Below are positions 16,987 to 24,901 of a stretch of DNA of 64,000 nucleotides, in pieces. Location of the stretch: NCBI GenBank assembly GCA_002395155.1, contig DGWD01000006.1:1-64000 (forward strand), written 5' to 3'. Position 1 is the first letter of the stretch. Each line of letters starts with the position of its first letter. The notes beneath the pieces were generated by a model, which saw only the letters and a program-made list of their open reading frames with translations, did no database searches and was not told the origin of the DNA. A program made the translations under genes and the position numbers. Source of the DNA: Treponema sp. UBA4267 (lineage in GTDB: Bacteria; Spirochaetota; Spirochaetia; Treponematales; Treponemataceae).

Positions 16987-17427
16987 TTATCCTACAATAT
17001 TCAATGCATTTTGTACCTTTGCTGCAGGTGCATTTGCGGTACTGTTTGCAATAATACGCCATGATTCAGCCAGTTCATTAAGCATTTTTACAACAAACTG
17101 AAGTTTAGTCTTGTTATGATTAATGTTGGCATCCATAAGCTCTTCATTAAAATACAAATATAAAGACATTAAGTTGCGGGCAATGTCCTTTCCTTTTTCC
17201 ATGTCCAGTGTAACCTGAAGCTCGGTGATAATGGCCTGGGCTTTTTGGATATGGATACCAAACTGTTCAATATCACTAGCCTTAATCTTATCATTTTCAT
17301 TAAAAAGATTGATTGCGGCATTAATGTGCTTGATAGCTCCTTCGTACAATAAAACAACCAGTCTACCCTGACTGGCAGTGTTTACGTTAGTTCTCTGGTA
17401 AGCGGTATAAGCATTCTGGTAGCTCAT
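16987..17427 (-). CDS. fliS: FliS flagellin export chaperone
   Basis: The 146-residue protein begins MSYQNAYTAYQRTNVNTASQ and continues GRLVVLLYEGAIKHINAA, the hallmark of FliS. FliS caps the C-terminus of newly made flagellin and delivers it to the export apparatus. It is a four-helix bundle, with the following helix MEKGKDIARNLMSLYLYFNEELMDANI also typical. The start is fixed by a perfect AGGAGG 6 nt upstream. The length is slightly above the usual 125-135 because of an Ala/Asn-rich tail. It forms an operon with flgN, and both lie behind a sigma-28-like promoter at 17472-17498. In spirochaetes the cargo is the core flagellins (FlaB) of the periplasmic filament. Confidence 0.95.
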   Translation of the reverse strand: MSYQNAYTAYQRTNVNTASQGRLVVLLYEGAIKHINAAINLFNENDKIKASDIEQFGIHIQKAQAIITELQVTLDMEKGKDIARNLMSLYLYFNEELMDANINHNKTKLQFVVKMLNELAESWRIIANSTANAPAAKVQNALNIVG

Positions 17428-17471
17428 ATTAATCCTCCTGGTAATAATAGAATATGTTTACTCTTCTCTGA

Positions 17472-17498
17472 TTTTCGGACTTACAGAAATTTACTTTA
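17472..17498 (-). promoter_or_regulatory. Sigma-28-type promoter of fliS-flgN
   Basis: On the minus strand TAAA (17495-17498), 15 bases, TCCGAAAA (17472-17479). The spacing equals the FliA consensus, with 6 of 8 matches in the -10 box. Since fliS is a classic late flagellar gene, this site anchors the motif seen at three other genes in the window. Confidence 0.65.
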
Positions 17499-17577
17499 GT
17501 TTTTTTTAACTTTTAGTGGAAAAAAATTAAGGTCTTTACTATATTTAATATAACGAAATAAAAATAAGGAATGCAGA

Positions 17578-19659
17578 ATGGCTGAAGATCAGAATAAAGA
17601 ACCAAATAACCAAAATAACGATGAAAACGATCCTTATAAATTTTTTAAATTTGCAGGTCCAGAAAACGATAGTGATAATAATAAAGATAAAAGAAATAAT
17701 AATGGCAAAAAAAAGAAGCTTCCATTTTGGCCAATTCTTTTGCTTTCTCTTTTAGTTGTTGCTCTAGTTGATGTTTTCTTTTTCTCAAAACCTGATAACT
17801 TAATTGATTTTTCGGAATTTCGAGAAAAAGTTATAAACGGTCAAATTGTTTATGTTGAACTTGGCGAAAATTATATAGTAGGTTATGGACCTAGTCTTGC
17901 TACATCTTCAGATTCTGGAAAGGGCAAAAAACTTTTTAACGTTCCAACTCAATCTATAAGACAACAGTATAAGACTTCAGCTGTTCTTATGCAGAGCTTT
18001 ATTAATCTGCTTGATGAAAATAACGTAGATTACAAATTTGTGGCTAAACAGAATAATTACTTTATTCAAATCTTAATCAACTTGATTATTCCTTTTGGAA
18101 TTATCTTCCTTATGTATGTTCTGCTTTTCCGTAAGATGGGAGGCGGTTCTGGTGGAGGCATGGGCAGCATCTTCAATGTTGGTGCCAGTCGTGCAAAAGT
18201 TGTAGAAGAAGGAAAGATCAAGACTCGTTTTACTGATGTTGCCGGTGTTGATGAAGCAAAGGATGAACTTGTTGAAGTTGTAGACTTCCTTAAGAATCCT
18301 AAAAAATATACTGATATTGGTGGTAAGATTCCTAAGGGTGTTTTACTTGTAGGTGATCCAGGAACTGGTAAAACTTTGCTTGCACGTGCAGTAGCCGGTG
18401 AAGCAGGAGTTCCTTTCTTTAGTATTTCTGGTTCCGACTTTGTTGAAATGTTCGTTGGTGTTGGTGCTTCTCGTGTTCGCGATTTATTTAAACAGGCTCG
18501 CGAAAAAGCTCCTTGTATCATCTTTATTGATGAAATTGATGCTTTGGCTAAGTCTCGTGCAAATGGATTTAGTAGTAATGATGAGCGTGAACAGACTTTA
18601 AACCAACTTCTTGTAGAAATGGATGGTTTTGATAATGATAAGGGACTTATAGTTCTTGCCGCAACAAACCGTGTAGATGTCCTTGATCCAGCTATTCTTC
18701 GTCCTGGTCGTTTTGACCGTCAGGTTCCAGTTGAAAAACCAGATGTAAAGGGTCGTGAAGATATTCTTAGAATACATGCAAGAAATGTTAAGCTTGATTC
18801 AGATGTTGATTTTGAATCTATTGCCCATGGTACTACAGGTTTTGCCGGTGCTGATCTTGCCAACGTCGTAAATGAAGCTGCATTGCTTGCAGTTCGTAAT
18901 GGCCGTAAAAAGGTTTCTATGGACGACTTTAATGAAGCAATTGATAAGGTAAGCATTGGTCTTAAGAAGAAATCTCGTAAAGATAATAAAAAACAGATGC
19001 GTCTTACTTCTGTTCATGAAACAGGACATGCTTTGGTTGCAGCCTTTACAGAAGGTCATGAACCTGTAAATAAGATTACTGTTGTTCCTCGTTCTCATGG
19101 AATTGGAGGATTTACTCAGTATCGTGAAGAAGAGGAAGAAAAATTCTGCCTTACTAAAAAGGATATGATTAACGAAGTTGATTGTATGCTCGGTGGTAGA
19201 GCCGCAGAAGAAGTTATTCTTGGAGATATTTCTACAGGGGCTTCAAATGATATTGCCCGTGCTACCGATATCCTTAAGCAGATGATCGTTACTTATGGTA
19301 TGTCTGACCGCTTTAAGAATATGACTCTTGGAAAAGGTGTGCTTGGAAATCGTGGTGGAGAACCTAATCTTGTTCGCGAATTCTCTGAAGAAACACAGAA
19401 TTACATCGATAGCGAAATTGCCAGAATTATGGAAGAACGCTATGAGCATGTAGTAAAAGTGCTTACTGAACACAAGGATTTGTTGGATTATATTGCTAAG
19501 CGTCTTGAAGAAATTGAAACAATGGACGGAAGTGAATTCTACGATATTGTGAAAGGCGAAGAACATTGTAAGCAGCTAACTGCCGATGCTGGTGCAGAAA
19601 AGGCAAAGGAGCAGGAAGGTGCTTCTGAGCCTGCACAAGATGACAAAAGCGACAAATAA
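17578..19659 (+). CDS. ftsH: ATP-dependent zinc metalloprotease FtsH
   Basis: This is the full-length 693-residue membrane-anchored AAA protease that removes damaged or unassembled membrane proteins. An acidic Asn-rich N-tail (1-45) precedes two membrane helices (about 49-69 and 163-185). The AAA module has Walker A GDPGTGKT (259-266), pore loop MFVGVG (291-296), Walker B FIDEID (316-321) and RPGRFD (375-380). The zinc site HETGH lies at 480-484. A ribosome site AAGGA stands 9 nt before the ATG. lolA follows after 17 bases but has its own promoter within the end of ftsH. A protease-less FtsH paralogue lies 4 kb upstream (12261-13412), so the two ATPases may interact. Confidence 0.97.
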   Translation: MAEDQNKEPNNQNNDENDPYKFFKFAGPENDSDNNKDKRNNNGKKKKLPFWPILLLSLLVVALVDVFFFSKPDNLIDFSEFREKVINGQIVYVELGENYIVGYGPSLATSSDSGKGKKLFNVPTQSIRQQYKTSAVLMQSFINLLDENNVDYKFVAKQNNYFIQILINLIIPFGIIFLMYVLLFRKMGGGSGGGMGSIFNVGASRAKVVEEGKIKTRFTDVAGVDEAKDELVEVVDFLKNPKKYTDIGGKIPKGVLLVGDPGTGKTLLARAVAGEAGVPFFSISGSDFVEMFVGVGASRVRDLFKQAREKAPCIIFIDEIDALAKSRANGFSSNDEREQTLNQLLVEMDGFDNDKGLIVLAATNRVDVLDPAILRPGRFDRQVPVEKPDVKGREDILRIHARNVKLDSDVDFESIAHGTTGFAGADLANVVNEAALLAVRNGRKKVSMDDFNEAIDKVSIGLKKKSRKDNKKQMRLTSVHETGHALVAAFTEGHEPVNKITVVPRSHGIGGFTQYREEEEEKFCLTKKDMINEVDCMLGGRAAEEVILGDISTGASNDIARATDILKQMIVTYGMSDRFKNMTLGKGVLGNRGGEPNLVREFSEETQNYIDSEIARIMEERYEHVVKVLTEHKDLLDYIAKRLEEIETMDGSEFYDIVKGEEHCKQLTADAGAEKAKEQEGASEPAQDDKSDK

Positions 19660-19668
19660 GTATATAAT
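19640..19668 (+). promoter_or_regulatory. Internal promoter for lolA, leaderless
   Basis: ATGACA (19640-19645), 17 bases, TATAAT (19663-19668), then 8 bases to the lolA ATG at 19677. The -35 box lies inside the last codons of ftsH. Confidence 0.6.
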
Positions 19669-19676
19669 TTTGCGAT

Positions 19677-20354
19677 ATGAAAAAAATTATTCTTACAGTT
19701 TGTGCTTTCTTTTTTGTAACTATGTTATCAGCACAGGGCATTACTACAGCTAGTGCCTATTTTAAGACTATATCTGAATATTACGCATCTCTGCAGGATT
19801 ATGAAGTTGATTTTGAAATAACAATCGATAAAAAGGAAACTGCAGGTGTTTTGTCATACAAGGCTCCAGAATTGTTAAGACTTGATTATTCTAATCCTAA
19901 GGATCAGGTTATCTGTTTTAATGGAGATTTGCTTACAGTTTATCTTCCTGAATCTTCTGCAGTTTTGATGCAACAGGTTTCAGCCGAAAATTCTGCAGCT
20001 GCATCTCTTGCATCAGGTGCTACTGGTCAGGGACTCGCCCTTATGAGCCGTTACTACACAGTTGCTTATGAGTCAGGACAGAATGCAGAGCCTCTTGATG
20101 AAGGTTCTGATGAAATGGTTGTAAAATTTATTCTTACTAAAAAAACAAATGCAGAAGCCTTTAGATATATTAAGATTTGTGTAAATGAAGCTACAAAACT
20201 TATTCGTAGAGTTGAAGCTGTAACTCCTAAAGGCGAAACTTTTATTTTTAATTTTTACGAATATAAAATTAATGAGGGTATATCGGAGCAACGCTTTGTA
20301 TATGATGCTCCTTCCTCTGCAAATAATTACAATAATTTTTTGTATGCGGAGTAA
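19677..20354 (+). CDS. lolA: Outer-membrane lipoprotein carrier protein LolA
   Basis: The 225-residue periplasmic protein has a signal peptide (MKKIILTVCAFFFVTMLSAQG, cleavage near residue 19) and the LolA fold sequence: SEYYASLQDYEVDFEITIDKKETAGVLSYKAPELLRLDYSNPK, where a LolA chaperone repeats strands that shield the lipid of a lipoprotein in transit. It ends with the conserved YEYKINEGISEQRFVYDAP strand pair. Spirochaetes use LolA to deliver lipoproteins to the outer membrane, and several lipoproteins are coded nearby. The promoter in the end of ftsH ends 8 nt before the ATG, with no ribosome site. The rodZ-like gene follows after 6 bases, so the two are probably cotranscribed. Confidence 0.88.
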   Translation: MKKIILTVCAFFFVTMLSAQGITTASAYFKTISEYYASLQDYEVDFEITIDKKETAGVLSYKAPELLRLDYSNPKDQVICFNGDLLTVYLPESSAVLMQQVSAENSAAASLASGATGQGLALMSRYYTVAYESGQNAEPLDEGSDEMVVKFILTKKTNAEAFRYIKICVNEATKLIRRVEAVTPKGETFIFNFYEYKINEGISEQRFVYDAPSSANNYNNFLYAE

Positions 20355-20360
20355 GTTTGT

Positions 20361-21455
20361 ATGGAAAGCTATGGAGAACTTCTTCGCAAAACTCGTGAAG
20401 AAAAAAATCTTGATTTAGATAAAATTGCCAGAGAGATTTCTATTGAAAAACGTTATCTTGAAGGTCTTGAAAGTGAAAATTCTTCTGTATTTCCAGGAGA
20501 AGCCTATCTTACAGGCTTTTTAAGAAATTATTCAGCATATCTTGAGCTCGATTCAGATTTTGTTCTTAAACTTTATAGAAATAAACAGATTCAGGAAGCG
20601 GCCGTTCCAGAAGGACTTTATGCCAAACCAAAAGTTAGCAGGATTTTGCTTCCATCCATTATCATACCTTCGGTTTTAATTGTTGGTGTTGTTATTGTAC
20701 TTCTTATATTGCTTTTAAATAAAAATAAAACAGATCCAAATGCTGATGTTGTTGTTTCTGCAAATCAAAGAAACCGACAGTATGAGCTTTCTGACAAAAA
20801 ATTCATTCATCGTGTGTATAAGGGTGATCAGCTTTTAATTCCTACTAATAAGGATGGTCAAATCATTCTTACTGTTAGAGATACTCTTTCATCTTTTGGT
20901 ATTGATACACCATCTGGAGTTTATTACGTAGAACTTTCAGAAGAGTCAGAAATTGATATAAACGGAGATTCTACATCTGATATGATTGTTTATGTATCGG
21001 ATATTTCTTCAACTGATGAATCTCGTGGTGCCGAAATTAGTGTGCTTTTGCGTCAGGGCCTTTCTCGCGATGTTGCAAATGTTCTTGATCAGGACATTCC
21101 TTTTGCATCTGAAATTTCTTCTAAGCATCCTCAAAAGGTTATTCTTGAAGATAACCGTGCATATCCATTTACAATTAATGCAAGCTTCCGTGGTCCATGT
21201 CTCTTCCGCGACAAGGTAGATAATTCAGAATCTGTAGAAACTTATTTCAACCGTGGAGAAGTATTTACAGCAACACCTCACAATGGAATTAGGCTTTGGA
21301 TTTCTAACAATAATACTGTAAAGTTCTCAATCATTGCCGATTCCAAATCTTACGACCTTGATATTGGTACTGCCGGCCAGGTTTTTGTAGAAGATATTAA
21401 GTGGATTAAAGATACAGACGGAAAATATAAACTGGTGGTAATTGAACTTGACTAA
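20361..21455 (+). CDS. rodZ: RodZ-like helix-turn-helix membrane protein
   Basis: The 364-residue protein has an N-terminal HTH_25 domain (about 4-75: YGELLRKTREEKNLDLDKIA, YLTGFLRNYSAYLELD), a basic stretch, one membrane helix (about 95-118, PSIIIPSVLIVGVVIVLLIL) and a large beta-rich periplasmic domain. RodZ uses the HTH to bind MreB and tie cell-wall synthesis to the cytoskeleton. In a helical spirochaete this would serve cylinder elongation and shape. The periplasmic part (about 120-364) is longer than in E. coli and ends in the same codons where rimO starts. The ribosome site GGAG overlaps the lolA stop. Function is inferred from architecture; no mreB is in view. Confidence 0.8.
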   Translation: MESYGELLRKTREEKNLDLDKIAREISIEKRYLEGLESENSSVFPGEAYLTGFLRNYSAYLELDSDFVLKLYRNKQIQEAAVPEGLYAKPKVSRILLPSIIIPSVLIVGVVIVLLILLLNKNKTDPNADVVVSANQRNRQYELSDKKFIHRVYKGDQLLIPTNKDGQIILTVRDTLSSFGIDTPSGVYYVELSEESEIDINGDSTSDMIVYVSDISSTDESRGAEISVLLRQGLSRDVANVLDQDIPFASEISSKHPQKVILEDNRAYPFTINASFRGPCLFRDKVDNSESVETYFNRGEVFTATPHNGIRLWISNNNTVKFSIIADSKSYDLDIGTAGQVFVEDIKWIKDTDGKYKLVVIELD

Positions 21456-22905
21456 ATTTTTTATAGATCAGCATGGTTGTGCAAAAAATCAAACTGATGG
21501 TGAACTTATTGTTGGTTATCTTGTAAAAGAGGGTTTTTCTTATACCCAGACCCCTGAGCAGGCTGATTTCATTATTGTTAATTCCTGTGGTTTTATTGCC
21601 TCTGCAAAAAAAGAATCTATTGATGCAGTTTATTCTATCAAAAATCAATATCCAAATGCCAAAATTATTATGACTGGTTGTCTGGCTCAGCGTTATGCTC
21701 AAATGCTTTATGATTCAATGCCTGAGTTGGACGGAATTTTTGGAAATGGTGATTTAGCTGAAATTGTAAAATTTATGCATAGTCTGGAAAAAGAAGGTCG
21801 CTCTGTAAAACTTTGTAAACAGGAAGGCGTTTGCGGTGGTGAAAGACCTCTTCTTTTTAATTTTCCAGGTTCAGCCTATGTAAAAGTTACAGAAGGTTGT
21901 TCTAACCATTGTTCTTTTTGTGCAATTCCTTTAATTCGTGGTGAATTGCGAAGTAGACCTGTTACAGAAGTTATAAAGGAGATTAAGGCACTTGTTTCTT
22001 CTGGCGTTTACGAAATAAATCTTATTGGTCAGGATTTAGCCGCTTATGGTACAGAGGAATCTTATGTTTGCCAATTACCAGAAGGTTCTCGAGGTCTTAT
22101 AGGACATTCTGGCCTTGCTCAACTTTTAGAAGAAATTTCTAAGCTGGAAGGCGATTTTATAGTTCGAATTCTCTATATCCATCCTGATCATTTTAATGCA
22201 GATATTTTACCTGTAATGAAAAAGGATAAAAGATTTCTTCCTTATTTTGATATTCCTTTCCAAAGTGGCGATGATCAGATTATTCTTTCAATGAATAGAA
22301 CTGGTTCTGCTCAAAACTACAAGGATTTGGTTTCTACTATAAGACAAGAATTTCCTCAGGCAGTTTTAAGGACTACTTTTCTTACCGGTTTTCCAGGCGA
22401 AAGTGACCAGGCTGCAAAAAATACTTGTGAATTTTTAAGAGAAATTAAACCTGACTGGTCTGGATGTTTCCCATATTCAAGGGAAGAAGATACTCCTGCT
22501 TATGATTTTAAACACAGAGTTTCTGAAAAACTTGCAAAGAAGAGAGCAGAAGAACTTGAAAAAATCCAGTCAGAAATTACTGTAAAGAACTTGGAAAAAT
22601 ATATAGGTAAAGATTATAATGTACTTATTGAAGAAGTAATTGAGCCTGGTTCAGACAATGGAGATTCAGATTCTACAGAAGCAGAAGGTCTTGCTATTGG
22701 ACGAGCATGGTTCCAGGCTCCAGATGTAGATGGAGCTGTTGTAATTAGATATGATCTTGAAGAAAAAGACCAGGTTGAAGCAATAAAAGCTGGAAATATT
22801 GTTTCTGTAAGAATTTTAGCTTCGACTGGGGTTGATTTGGATGGAAGATTTATAAAGCTTGTAAAAGTTAGTAAACAGAATAATAATTTAAAGTTTATAT
22901 ATTAA
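21442..22905 (+). CDS. rimO: Ribosomal protein S12 methylthiotransferase RimO
   Basis: This radical SAM enzyme adds a methylthio group to a conserved aspartate of ribosomal protein S12. The 487-residue protein carries the MTTase N-domain with Cys13 (FIDQHGCAKNQTDGE), Cys49 (NSCGFI) and the TGCLAQRY motif. The radical SAM cluster is CSNHCSFC and a TRAM domain ends the protein. The opening DQHGCAKNQ separates RimO from the tRNA enzyme MiaB. The start is a TTG, either 21442 or 21448, inside the last codons of the rodZ-like gene; GGTGG stands upstream. The overlap of 8-14 bases suggests translational coupling. An Asp/Ser-rich insert (SDNGDSDSTEAEG) interrupts the TRAM region, which is unusual but in frame. 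Confidence 0.93.
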   Translation: MNLTKFFIDQHGCAKNQTDGELIVGYLVKEGFSYTQTPEQADFIIVNSCGFIASAKKESIDAVYSIKNQYPNAKIIMTGCLAQRYAQMLYDSMPELDGIFGNGDLAEIVKFMHSLEKEGRSVKLCKQEGVCGGERPLLFNFPGSAYVKVTEGCSNHCSFCAIPLIRGELRSRPVTEVIKEIKALVSSGVYEINLIGQDLAAYGTEESYVCQLPEGSRGLIGHSGLAQLLEEISKLEGDFIVRILYIHPDHFNADILPVMKKDKRFLPYFDIPFQSGDDQIILSMNRTGSAQNYKDLVSTIRQEFPQAVLRTTFLTGFPGESDQAAKNTCEFLREIKPDWSGCFPYSREEDTPAYDFKHRVSEKLAKKRAEELEKIQSEITVKNLEKYIGKDYNVLIEEVIEPGSDNGDSDSTEAEGLAIGRAWFQAPDVDGAVVIRYDLEEKDQVEAIKAGNIVSVRILASTGVDLDGRFIKLVKVSKQNNNLKFIY

Positions 22906-22942
22906 AGTTGAAAAATCTTAATTTATAGCGAGATTTATTGAC

Positions 22943-24901
22943 ATGAACACAATTGCAGTTTTAATACCAAGCTTTACTCTGGAGTATAGCATAGATGTAT
23001 TAAGTGGAATCTATGATTATTTTTCGGATAAAGATGCAAAGGTAATTGTAGCTCAGACAAAATTTCCACATTCAACAATTGGAGTTTTTGATTATCAGTA
23101 TTTTACTAGTGTAGAATTCTTAAAAGCCCAGGATGTTGATGCCTATATTGTTGTTTCTGGTGTTTTTACTGCATCAATTCCTCAGCAGGATCTTGAAGAT
23201 ATAGTTGCTCAGTTTGCACCACGTCCTGTAATTTCAATTGGTGCCGATTTAAGTTTACCTGGAACTTATTCAATTCTTGCTGATTGTAATAAATCTTTTT
23301 CGGATATTGTAAAACATCTTAAAGAAAAACATGGTTGTAAGAAAATAGCTTTCTTTTCTGCTAATTCTACAAAATCTGCAGAGGCCCTTGAACGTTATGA
23401 TGCATTTACTACTGCTTTGGAAGAAAATGACCTGGTTTTTTATCCAGATCTTGTTATGGATGGCCAGTTTAATTATGCAGAAGCAAAAGAAGTAGTTTTA
23501 AGACGTTATAGTACTAAAGAAGATATAGATTTTGATGCCGTTGTTTGTGCAAATGATATGATGGCGGCTGGATGTATGGAAGCACTTCAGCAATTGGGTG
23601 TAAAAATTCCTGATGACGTAAAAATTTCTGGTTTTGATGATGCTGTTGTTTCTAAAATCTCAAGTCCAAAACTTAGTACTATAAATCAGGCTATTTATAA
23701 CCAGGGCTTAAAGGCTGCTGAGCTTACAGATACACTTTTGAACGGTAAATCTATACATAAAAAGAATCTTATTTCACTATTGCCAAAATTCCGCCAGTCT
23801 TGTGGTTGTATAAGTGTTTATTCTTCGGAGCCACATTTTATTGATACAGAAGGAAAAACTTGTGTAGATGCAGAAGATGAAGACATTAACCTTCATCAGT
23901 TTGTTAATGAATTAAACGAAAGAAATAAGCTTATTACTCTTATGGATACTGTTCGTGGGTCAAATACCTTAAAACAGTTCTTCTACAACCTTAAATTTAT
24001 TGCCCAGCAGTGCGATATGTCTTGTATTGCTGTAAACTTTTTTAAGGATGTATGCTATCTGGATGCAGAAGATAACTTTACTCTTCCTAAAAAAATGAAT
24101 CTTTGGATGCTTTATGATGGAGAATCTTCGGTTGAACTTTTTAAGCCAGATGTAGCTTATAATCCAAGACAGAGTGTAATTCCTTCTCGTTCTTTACAAG
24201 GCACTTCCGGCATCTTTATCCTTCATCCTGTTTTTTCTGGGGAATCTAATTACGGTTATTTGCTTTGTAAAATAAACCGTAAGAGTTTTTCTGATTATAT
24301 TGTTTATCTTAAAATAATTATAAACACATTGGCTCAGTCTTATGAATATACTAACCAGATTATAGAAACCGAAAAACTTGAAGGTGAAAAATCTGCTCTT
24401 ACAAGACTGTCCAGAACTGATGATTTAACTGGAATTTTGAACCGTCGTGGTTTTATAGAAAGAGGGCAGGCTGCTCTGGACCTTATGCAGGAAACAGACA
24501 AGGCTGGTGTAATCTTTTTTGCAGATATGGACGGTCTTAAAAAAATAAATGATACCTATGGCCACGAGGTAGGTGACCTGGCTATAAAAACTCAGGCAAT
24601 GGCCTTGAAAGAGGTTTTCCGAAGTACAGATGTAGTTGGCCGTTTAAGTGGTGATGAATTTGGTATTGTTGCGGTGGGAATGAAATTGATTCACGTGGAT
24701 AGAGTTCGTCTTAAGTTAGATATGATGAACGAAAAACTTTCACGCGAGAATAACTTGCCTTTTACACTTTCTGTAAGTCTTGGTGCTGTAGACCTTCAAA
24801 AGTCAAGCATTTTGAAAAAATTACTTTCCGAAGCCGATAAATCTCTTTATGAGGAAAAACGTAAAAAACGACATGCAAGACTATCTGAAAATTCTAAATG
24901 A
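22943..24901 (+). CDS. LacI-type ligand-binding domain fused to a diguanylate cyclase (first copy)
   Basis: The 652-residue protein starts directly with a type I periplasmic-binding/LacI-like sensor fold (about 1-290: IAVLIPSFTLEYSIDVLSGI, AVVCANDMMAAGCMEAL, DVKISGFDDAVVSKISSPKL). It has no DNA-binding headpiece, no signal peptide and no membrane helix, so it should sense a cytoplasmic ligand. After a middle region (about 300-480) and a coiled-coil-like joint comes a GGDEF domain (about 490-640). The active site is SGDEF, and RSTD five residues before it forms a product-inhibition I-site. It should make cyclic di-GMP in response to a small molecule, probably a sugar. A paralogue lies at 27189-29138. 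The UvrD-like helicase start overlaps its last 29 bases. Confidence 0.9.
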   Translation: MNTIAVLIPSFTLEYSIDVLSGIYDYFSDKDAKVIVAQTKFPHSTIGVFDYQYFTSVEFLKAQDVDAYIVVSGVFTASIPQQDLEDIVAQFAPRPVISIGADLSLPGTYSILADCNKSFSDIVKHLKEKHGCKKIAFFSANSTKSAEALERYDAFTTALEENDLVFYPDLVMDGQFNYAEAKEVVLRRYSTKEDIDFDAVVCANDMMAAGCMEALQQLGVKIPDDVKISGFDDAVVSKISSPKLSTINQAIYNQGLKAAELTDTLLNGKSIHKKNLISLLPKFRQSCGCISVYSSEPHFIDTEGKTCVDAEDEDINLHQFVNELNERNKLITLMDTVRGSNTLKQFFYNLKFIAQQCDMSCIAVNFFKDVCYLDAEDNFTLPKKMNLWMLYDGESSVELFKPDVAYNPRQSVIPSRSLQGTSGIFILHPVFSGESNYGYLLCKINRKSFSDYIVYLKIIINTLAQSYEYTNQIIETEKLEGEKSALTRLSRTDDLTGILNRRGFIERGQAALDLMQETDKAGVIFFADMDGLKKINDTYGHEVGDLAIKTQAMALKEVFRSTDVVGRLSGDEFGIVAVGMKLIHVDRVRLKLDMMNEKLSRENNLPFTLSVSLGAVDLQKSSILKKLLSEADKSLYEEKRKKRHARLSENSK

